A stretch of 11,440 nt of DNA, taken from contig CAYPOY010000153.1 in NCBI GenBank assembly GCA_964412395.1, positions 1 through 11,440 of the forward strand, in the 5' to 3' direction. The position numbers and the translations under genes were made by a program. Below the pieces are notes generated by a model. That model was not told the DNA's origin. It did not search any database and saw only the letters and a program-made list of their open reading frames with translations. This document shows positions 6,496-11,440 of the stretch, piece by piece. Origin of the DNA: CAYPOY01 sp964412395 (GTDB lineage: Bacteria > Chloroflexota > Anaerolineae > B4-G1). Every line of letters starts with the position of its first letter. Position 1 is the stretch's first letter.

Positions 6496-7446
6496 ATGGG
6501 GCTAGAACAGGAAGACTCGCAGTTTATTCCAGGGGATCTTGAGGTACCCACTCCTGAGTCCGATAGTCTGGAGGATCATGAGACCAGGAGGAGCAGGTTC
6601 GCGAGGCTCATCAGGGGATCTCGAGGTTACCTCCCCGGCTTGACCTTCGTAGCTGGGCTGCTCCTGGGCTGGTTGGTCATCGGTTGGTGGCTCTGGCCGG
6701 TGCAGTGGGTCAACACCGACCCCTGGTACCTTCGCCGGAAATATCAAAAGACGTACATCAGCCTGGTTGCAGAAAACCTCTGGTGGACCAAGGAGATACA
6801 CCGGGCCAGGGAGGCTCTGACTGGCTGGGATGGTGTGGCTTTGACCGAACTACTGACCACAATGGAGCGCGAGGCATCCAGCCCTGAGGCACGCCAGCAG
6901 TTGGCAGCGCTGGCGGAGGCCCTGGAGATGCCAACTCACGAAGAATCCCTATGGGCTTCTCTCCTCAGCCAAAAGGGCATCTTCTCGAGTGTTATCTTAT
7001 CCGCTCTGCCGCTGATGGTGGCGGTTGTCCTTGCCGTTTCCACGTTCGTGCAGAACCGAACACAGCAAGCCGAAAGGCTACTGTTCGGAGGAGAACAACT
7101 CGAAGAAGCACTTGAAGAAATATTAGGTCAAGAAGAAATAGCGCTGGAAGGAGAGCAAGACCAGGGACAGGGGGAAGTTGAGAAGGAGGAGGGGGAGGAA
7201 GAAGAAGAAAGGGAAAGGGAAAGGGAAAGGGAAGAGGAAGAGGAATACTACGAGGAGGAAGAGGAGGAGGAGGAACCATGGATGGAGGACCTTGTTTCTG
7301 TTTTGTTCGACGAAGATGAGACGGCGCTTGCCGAACTTGAAGCTCTCTGCCAGCAGTTGCAGGATTTTGATGTGTCGGATCTATTGGAGCGTTCCAGGAA
7401 GGTAGCGGATCAGCTCCGTAGGAGCAATGCTCTACGCGATGAATAA
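6496..7446 (+). CDS. Unrecognised two-TM protein with Glu-rich cytoplasmic tail
   Basis: I do not recognise a named family. The 316-residue protein has an acidic, polar N-terminus, a first membrane segment at about 46-70 ending in a Trp-rich edge (GWWLWPVQWV), a soluble helical region at about 75-160 (DPWYLRRKYQKTYISLVAENL), a second membrane segment at about 163-184, and a tail rich in Glu. Residues about 229-260 are almost only Glu and Arg, including an E-R alternation at about 238-245. The last 55 residues look helical. From memory, the membrane-edge motif followed by P-x-x-L-R-x-x-Y-Q-x-x-Y occurs in other Chloroflexota proteins of unknown role; I cannot verify this here. Its place 10 bases after arlJ, in the same reading direction, suggests an accessory motor or platform part. 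The Glu/Arg region is encoded by an unbroken purine tract. Confidence 0.85.
   Translation: MGLEQEDSQFIPGDLEVPTPESDSLEDHETRRSRFARLIRGSRGYLPGLTFVAGLLLGWLVIGWWLWPVQWVNTDPWYLRRKYQKTYISLVAENLWWTKEIHRAREALTGWDGVALTELLTTMEREASSPEARQQLAALAEALEMPTHEESLWASLLSQKGIFSSVILSALPLMVAVVLAVSTFVQNRTQQAERLLFGGEQLEEALEEILGQEEIALEGEQDQGQGEVEKEEGEEEEEREREREREEEEEYYEEEEEEEEPWMEDLVSVLFDEDETALAELEALCQQLQDFDVSDLLERSRKVADQLRRSNALRDE
7180..7245 (+). other. 66-nt purine tract with perfect (GGGAAA)3GGG quadruplex motif
   Basis: The coding strand has no pyrimidine from 7180 to 7245. Within it, 7211-7231 is four G3 runs separated by AAA, a textbook G-quadruplex pattern. The surrounding GGA/GAA repeats could also form triplex DNA. 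It encodes the Glu/Arg stretch of the two-TM protein, so selection on the protein is a sufficient explanation. Such tracts are prone to length change during replication. Confidence 0.8.
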
Positions 7447-7475
7447 GTTCTTTTCGCTTTTGCTCACTGATGTTG

Positions 7476-7620
7476 GACTTGGGACAAAACCGCGGGAGCG
7501 ATCAGAAACCCGTTTTCTTATCCAAAAATGTCTCTTACTGCGCCTGAAAAGGCCTGAATTCGAGCGGATTTGACCTGCGAAGTCGTCAGAAAACGGGTTT
7601 CTTCAGCCTTGTCCAAAGTC
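7476..7620. repeat. Nested inverted-repeat element (MITE-like) in the gap before the peptidase gene
   Basis: This element fills most of the 214-base gap between the two-TM gene and the prepilin peptidase gene. The inner arms are a perfect 15-base inverted repeat, AGAAACCCGTTTTCT at 7504-7518 and AGAAAACGGGTTTCT at 7588-7602. The outer arms, GACTTGGGACAA (7476-7487) and TTGTCCAAAGTC (7609-7620), match at 11 of 12 positions. The centre contains a small GCCT-GAAA-AGGC hairpin (7542-7553). There is no open frame. The same inner-end motif and the same 99-base inner span occur at 2141-2239. It may be a non-autonomous mobile repeat; if transcribed it could fold and limit read-through between the motor genes and the peptidase gene. 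Confidence 0.72.
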
Positions 7621-7660
7621 TAATACTTAGATTCGTGGACGGCTAAGAGAGGGCTAAATC

Positions 7661-8380
7661 ATGATTCTTCCGTGCGCCTTGGTGGGCTTGCTGGTGGGGA
7701 GCTTTCTCAACTGGGCCAGTAACTATCTGCCGCGCTTTGCCTCGAGCGGCGCGGTTTCCTCACTTGAATCCACTTCCCGGCCCAGGTCTGCCCTGTGGCA
7801 TCTACTGGCATCCTTCATGTCCCGGAGAAACTTGATTCATCTCCAGAAATCGTCCTGGTTGGGCGTTGCAGTGGAGCTTTTCAGCGCCTTACTCTTCGCC
7901 TATCTCTGGGAACGTTTCGGGCCATCCTGGAGACTGCTCCTGCTGGCTCTTACTTGCTCTTTTTTTCTGCTCATCGCTATCATTGACCTGAAATACCGCC
8001 TGGTCCTGGATGTGTTGATCTACCCTGCTGCGGCAGTGGTCTTGCTCTTTCATTCCATACTCCCTGACAGGGATACCCTCACCGCTCTCCTGGGTGGCGC
8101 AGTCGGGCTTTCACCTTTCTTGTTAGTGGCCTTGCTTAAACCAGGAGGCATGGGCGGGGGCGATGTAAAACTGGCCGCCCTCATCGGACTGACAGTCGGT
8201 TTTCCCCAGGTGCTCTGGGCTCTGGCACCGGGCATCCTGGCGGGTGGAATGACGGCTCTTCTTCTCCTCCTCACTCGTCGCTGGGAGCCTGGAAGCTACA
8301 TTCCTTATGCTCCCTTCCTCTGCCTCGGGGCGGTGTTCTCCCTTATCTGCGACCCTCTTCCCCTGGTGTTCCCTCTTTGA
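7661..8380 (+). CDS. pilD: Prepilin peptidase (A24 family aspartic protease)
   Basis: This membrane enzyme cuts the leader from type IV pilin-like precursors at the cytoplasmic face, and often methylates the new N-terminus. It keeps the N-terminal GSFLN...LPR motif (13-25) and both catalytic aspartates: D109 in IIDLKYRLVLD and D168 in GMGGGDVKLAALIG. The hydrophobic profile fits six to eight membrane segments. The length of 239 residues is a little short. The short loop after the first segment (about 25-65) contains no cysteine, so the zinc-binding four-cysteine motif of PilD is absent, as in other short family members; methylation is therefore uncertain. AGAGAGGG lies about 7 bases before ATG 7661. 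The neighbours suggest its substrates are the subunits of the filament built by the adjacent motor, but no pilin gene is in view. Confidence 0.91.
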   Translation: MILPCALVGLLVGSFLNWASNYLPRFASSGAVSSLESTSRPRSALWHLLASFMSRRNLIHLQKSSWLGVAVELFSALLFAYLWERFGPSWRLLLLALTCSFFLLIAIIDLKYRLVLDVLIYPAAAVVLLFHSILPDRDTLTALLGGAVGLSPFLLVALLKPGGMGGGDVKLAALIGLTVGFPQVLWALAPGILAGGMTALLLLLTRRWEPGSYIPYAPFLCLGAVFSLICDPLPLVFPL

Positions 8381-8404
8381 ATAGGGTAAGGTCCCGGCTG
8401 CATT

Positions 8405-8453
8405 TTGACATTGTCAGTGATAATTTGCAGAAAGGGTTGCTTTGTGGTAGGAT
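8405..8453 (+). promoter_or_regulatory. Possible weak promoter before pilN-like gene
   Basis: The 94-base gap before the PilN-like gene has no repeat or frame. TTGCAG (8425-8430) and TAGGAT (8448-8453) are 17 bases apart, giving a weak sigma70-type match. A perfect TTGACA at 8405-8410 has no suitable -10 at normal spacing. The gap is the second longest between genes in the window, which is the main reason to suspect a promoter here. Confidence 0.25.
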
Positions 8454-8474
8454 AGTTGAGGGAGATCGTCTGAA

Positions 8475-10190
8475 ATGGCTTTGCAAGACTCTTCTGACCT
8501 CAGTGGGCTGCCGGAGCAACCCCAGCCGCGCGGGTCGCTCCGGGGTACGATAATCCTGTGGTTGGTAGCAATCAGTTGGGTTATCCTTCTCCTCCCTCTT
8601 TATCTCGTCTCCACTGCCGTCCGTGGCGATATCACTCATCTGGAAGCCAATCTCCAGGTCGCCCAGGAGGCTCTGAGCAGCACAAACGTTCCAGACCCTG
8701 AGGTCCAGGGGCTTATGAACGACCTGGCCCGGGTCCAGGGGGCAATTGACGAGATCGAGGGGGCATATTCTGCCATGGCAGCCGGTCACACCAATTGGCC
8801 GGCTGTGATGGCTGCCATTGGCAACTACAATCCATCCCAGCTCGCTCTCACTTCTATCGCCCAGTCCGGTAACCGAATCACTCTCAATGGGCGAGCCATT
8901 GACGACTCTACTGTGATTGCCTACAGCCGTGCTCTCGAAGAGTCCAACCTTTTCTCCCTCGTCATTGTACAGTCCGTGAGGCTGCTTGCCACTCCCTTTA
9001 TATCACCGACGGGCACGGCGGTGGCACCAGGGACAACCGTCACACCTACCGCGACTGTTACACCCACGGTGACACCCACCCCAATCCCCGACCCGACTGA
9101 TCAGTATGAGGTGGATGACTTTACACCCCAGCCCATCTTCCTGGGCCATCCACAGTTGCACAACTTTTACCCTGTCTACGACGTGGACAGAGTCCAGTTT
9201 CTCGCTAAAGCAGGGCGCTACTACCGGGTTTCTACCGCAGACCTGGCAACAGGGGTGGACACTTTCCTGACTGTGATCCTGGGTGGAACCACCTACACCA
9301 ACGACGATCGCGAACCAGGTGTTCAGAGTTCCGAGATCACGTTTCGGGCTGGGGCCGGCAGTGACGTGGAGGCCGTCGTCAAGGTGACAAACCGGGGCCA
9401 CTATGGTACTGACGCTTGGTATCAGATCACCGTTGAAGAGATCATCCCCACACCCACACCGACGCCCACAAGCACGCCCTTGCCGACGTCCACAAGTATG
9501 CCCTCGCCCACTGCCACACCGGAAAGTACCTCCGTGCCCACCCCGGACCTGCGCGACGAGTATGAACCTGACGATACCGAGCCCAAATTGATTGATGCGC
9601 GAGGAGAGACGCAGAAACACAATTTCTACCCGGATAACGACGTGGACAGGGTCGAGTTCCTGGCCAAAACAGGGCGCTGGTATCGGGTCTCCACCTCAGA
9701 CCTGGCGTCAGGGGTGGACACTGTCCTGACCGTGAGCCTGAGTGAGACCACTTACATCAACGATGATCGCCAACCGCGCCAACCAGGCGACCTGAGTTCC
9801 GAAATCGTGTTTCAAGTTGAGACCGACGATGTAGACGCTCTCGTCGAGGTGACGAATCGGAGACGGTATGGTCCTGACAAGTGGTATCAGATCACCGTTG
9901 AAGAGATTGTTCCCCCCACGCCCACACCCACGGCCACACCCACACCCACGCCCACACTTACCCCCACGTCTACAATGACATCGTCGTCTCCCTCGAGGCT
10001 TCCTGGCGTAGCTTCGCTGGCGTCCAGCGCTGCCCTGGCTGATCCTCTTCTCTCCTTGCAGGTGATGGCTGAGCGAGCAGGCATCCTGCCATTTTCCTCG
10101 ACCAGTAAGGATGGGAGGGCTTCAGGTGTCTTCAGCCCCAATGCGGTTGAATTTGTGATTGTTTTGGAGTTAAAGACGGAATCGCCATGA
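8475..10190 (+). CDS. pilN: PilN-like protein with two inserted PPC-like beta domains
   Basis: The N-terminus has one membrane segment (about 24-47), a coiled-coil stretch (about 52-100) and a PilN-like ferredoxin-type fold (about 105-170: NYNPSQLALTSIAQSGNRIT, then a helix ending ALEESNLFSLVIVQSV). PilN pairs with PilO in the alignment complex of type IV pili. After residue 175 a long insert follows: P/T linker (178-208), beta domain 1 (209-323), P/T linker (325-359), beta domain 2 (361-478), P/T linker (479-508). The protein then ends with EFVIVLELK, which looks like the last strand of the PilN fold. The two beta domains share DxYExDD, HNFYP, DVDRV, FLAK, RVST.DLA.GVDT and WYQITVEEI, and resemble bacterial pre-peptidase C-terminal (PPC) domains. 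The ATG at 8475 has GAGGGAG upstream. The stop overlaps the next start (ATGA). At 571 residues it is about three times the usual PilN length. Confidence 0.82.
   Translation: MALQDSSDLSGLPEQPQPRGSLRGTIILWLVAISWVILLLPLYLVSTAVRGDITHLEANLQVAQEALSSTNVPDPEVQGLMNDLARVQGAIDEIEGAYSAMAAGHTNWPAVMAAIGNYNPSQLALTSIAQSGNRITLNGRAIDDSTVIAYSRALEESNLFSLVIVQSVRLLATPFISPTGTAVAPGTTVTPTATVTPTVTPTPIPDPTDQYEVDDFTPQPIFLGHPQLHNFYPVYDVDRVQFLAKAGRYYRVSTADLATGVDTFLTVILGGTTYTNDDREPGVQSSEITFRAGAGSDVEAVVKVTNRGHYGTDAWYQITVEEIIPTPTPTPTSTPLPTSTSMPSPTATPESTSVPTPDLRDEYEPDDTEPKLIDARGETQKHNFYPDNDVDRVEFLAKTGRWYRVSTSDLASGVDTVLTVSLSETTYINDDRQPRQPGDLSSEIVFQVETDDVDALVEVTNRRRYGPDKWYQITVEEIVPPTPTPTATPTPTPTLTPTSTMTSSSPSRLPGVASLASSAALADPLLSLQVMAERAGILPFSSTSKDGRASGVFSPNAVEFVIVLELKTESP
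9099..9908 (+). repeat. Duplicated PPC-like domain with 26-bp identical blocks
   Basis: The two beta domains of the PilN-like protein (9099-9443 and 9555-9908) are tandem copies. The 26 bases ending each copy, encoding WYQITVEEI, are identical at DNA level (9417-9442 and 9882-9907), whereas the rest has drifted. This points to an internal duplication with either recent origin or local gene conversion. The copies are separated by a P/T-rich linker. Confidence 0.8.
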
Positions 10191-11440
10191 AACTCCTGGG
10201 TAACTGGAAAGAATATATCCCGTCCGGGAAGCGCCTTTATTCCTTGCTGGCTGCAGGTGTCATCATCGTGGCAACGCTGGGTGACGTTCTCTTTATCAGA
10301 TCATCCATCTTGCCACAATGGCAAGCCAGGGGCGAACTGGTCTCCCAACTGACCGAGGCCGAGCAACAGTTGCTGGATGCCAAAAGGTCCCGGGAGGAAG
10401 ATCCCGATAAGGTGAGGGAACGATTGGAGGCTGCGCAGGCCGAATTGGACGAGGTGACCCAGCTCTTTTTCAACGAGTCCCAGGCGGCTGAAGCGTTGAA
10501 CAAGCTATACCAGTACGCCAACGAAAGTGGCGTGGAGATCCTCAGCCTACAAAACCAACCTGGTCCGGAGGAGGAAAAGAAGGAAGTATACGACACCAGG
10601 ATGTTCCAGTTGCAGGTCATGGGCTCTGTTCCCAATTTGATCGCTTTCATGTCCAGGATCAAGGAAGCTACGTTTAAGAGCTTCACAATCAGTAATGTGA
10701 ACATCGTAGAGGGCGAAGTACTACATATCCTCACCATGGATATCACCTTCTATACGTCTCCCTACTCCTCCGGAGCAACTGAGCAAGTGCCGCCTAGCAT
10801 CATTCCTACGGTAACGCCGGTAAATCTGACACAGATGGAGGAAGCGCTGGCGACGGCCTGGGCGTCGGAAGATTGGGATCAGGCAATATATCTCATCAAC
10901 CAGATCCTGACCGTAGAGCCCGATTACGATGACGCAGTAGAGAAGCTTTACATGGCCTATGTCAATTACGGCTCTCAGCTTCTGGCGGAGGGGAGTGGCG
11001 GCGAGGCGATAGCGCAGTTCAACCTGGCTCTGGAGATCAAACCAGGCGGGGAGGAGGCTTTGACGGGGCTCCAGCAGGCTTCCGCTACGCCAACTCCCAC
11101 TTTGACCGTGGAGGAGCAACTGGGACAAGACCTGGACGAGGCGTGGGAGGCGGCAAACTGGGAAGAGGTCATCAGCCTGATCGAGCAGATATTGGAGATC
11201 AACCCTGACAATGACGAGATGACCGAGAAGCTCTACGCTGCCCACGTTAACTATGGGTACCAGCTCGCCGCCGAGGGGAGGCTTGAGGAAGCGAAGGAAG
11301 CGTTCAGCAGCGCATTGACCGTCAAGCCCGACGGAGAAGAGGCCATCGCGGGCCTGCAAGCGTTGGCTGGTGGAACGCTGCCCTCAGTCCCAGAAACTCA
11401 GTATACCATCCACGTGGTACAGCGGGGCGAGAATCTGTTT
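10187..11440 (+). CDS. pilO: PilO-like protein with TPR-type repeats and LysM start (3'-truncated by window)
   Basis: The frame is open from ATG 10187 to the window edge (418 residues seen). It has one membrane segment (about 17-37), a coiled coil (about 50-95) and a PilO-like fold (about 95-192; ALNKLYQYANESGVEILSL, then FQLQVMGSVPNLIAFMSRIK). PilO is the periplasmic partner of PilN. A Pro/Thr linker leads to two copies of a helical repeat unit (about 213-298 and 309-395), each with two TPR-like helix pairs. Matching segments are AWASEDWDQAIYLINQIL and AWEAANWEEVISLIEQIL, then KLYMAYVNYG and KLYAAHVNYG. The final visible residues YTIHVVQRGENLF are the start of a LysM peptidoglycan-binding domain. 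Normal PilO is about 200 residues and lacks these additions. Its start overlaps the PilN stop by 4 bases (ATGA), so the two are translationally coupled, as expected for partners made in equal amounts. Confidence 0.83.
   Translation, partial: MKLLGNWKEYIPSGKRLYSLLAAGVIIVATLGDVLFIRSSILPQWQARGELVSQLTEAEQQLLDAKRSREEDPDKVRERLEAAQAELDEVTQLFFNESQAAEALNKLYQYANESGVEILSLQNQPGPEEEKKEVYDTRMFQLQVMGSVPNLIAFMSRIKEATFKSFTISNVNIVEGEVLHILTMDITFYTSPYSSGATEQVPPSIIPTVTPVNLTQMEEALATAWASEDWDQAIYLINQILTVEPDYDDAVEKLYMAYVNYGSQLLAEGSGGEAIAQFNLALEIKPGGEEALTGLQQASATPTPTLTVEEQLGQDLDEAWEAANWEEVISLIEQILEINPDNDEMTEKLYAAHVNYGYQLAAEGRLEEAKEAFSSALTVKPDGEEAIAGLQALAGGTLPSVPETQYTIHVVQRGENLF

Noticed and set aside
8405..8425. Strong promoter from the perfect TTGACA and GATAAT
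   Set aside because: The two boxes are only about 9 bases apart, far less than 16-18, so they cannot form one sigma70-type promoter.
9030..9975. CRISPR-like or minisatellite array in the C-rich repeats
   Set aside because: The repeats are irregular Pro/Thr codons (CCC ACA, CCC ACG) in frame within linkers, with no spacers of even length. The minus strand has several G3 runs at 9921-9953 that could form a quadruplex, but codon use explains this.
10721..11359. Minus-strand frame of 212 codons near the right edge
   Set aside because: It lies opposite the TPR-type region of the PilO-like gene, which has clear repeats and a LysM start. The antisense product has no recognisable feature.

Overview
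The window reads as bacterial chromosome from a Chloroflexota-like, probably uncultured, organism (inference). The reasons are the GC-rich coding style, the P/T-rich linkers, the palindromic G/C-rich intergenic repeats, and an archaellum-type motor set next to bacterial pilus genes. All nine genes lie on the + strand, mostly a few bases apart or overlapping. I see no rRNA, tRNA, CRISPR array, transposase or phage gene.

Layout. Bases 1-172 hold homopolymer C/G tracts and a tandem-hairpin repeat. These run in frame into the C-terminal part of a hybrid histidine kinase (ATPase fragment, two receivers, Hpt; 173-1699). A single-domain response regulator overlaps it (1689-2225). Next come three genes that form an archaellum-type motor: ArlH/FlaH with an N-terminal receiver domain (2288-3358), ArlI/FlaI secretion/rotation ATPase (3365-5050) and ArlJ/FlaJ platform protein (5001-6485). 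An unrecognised two-TM protein with a very acidic tail follows (6496-7446). After a 214-base gap carrying an inverted-repeat element come a prepilin peptidase (7661-8380), a PilN-like protein interrupted by two PPC-like beta domains (8475-10190), and a PilO-like protein extended by TPR-type repeats and a LysM start (10187 to the window edge).

How the genes fit together (inference). The kinase/Hpt and the stand-alone regulator form a phosphorelay. Its output could reach the filament motor through the receiver fused to ArlH. ArlH-ArlI-ArlJ would power assembly or rotation of a type IV filament whose subunits are cut by the prepilin peptidase. The PilN/PilO-like proteins would form a periplasmic or cell-wall scaffold, with LysM contacting peptidoglycan. 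No pilin or archaellin, and no ArlF, ArlG, PilM or secretin gene, is visible here. The most interesting point is this mixture: an archaeal-type motor, with ArlH carrying a degenerate receiver, beside bacterial type IV pilus alignment proteins with unusual domain insertions.
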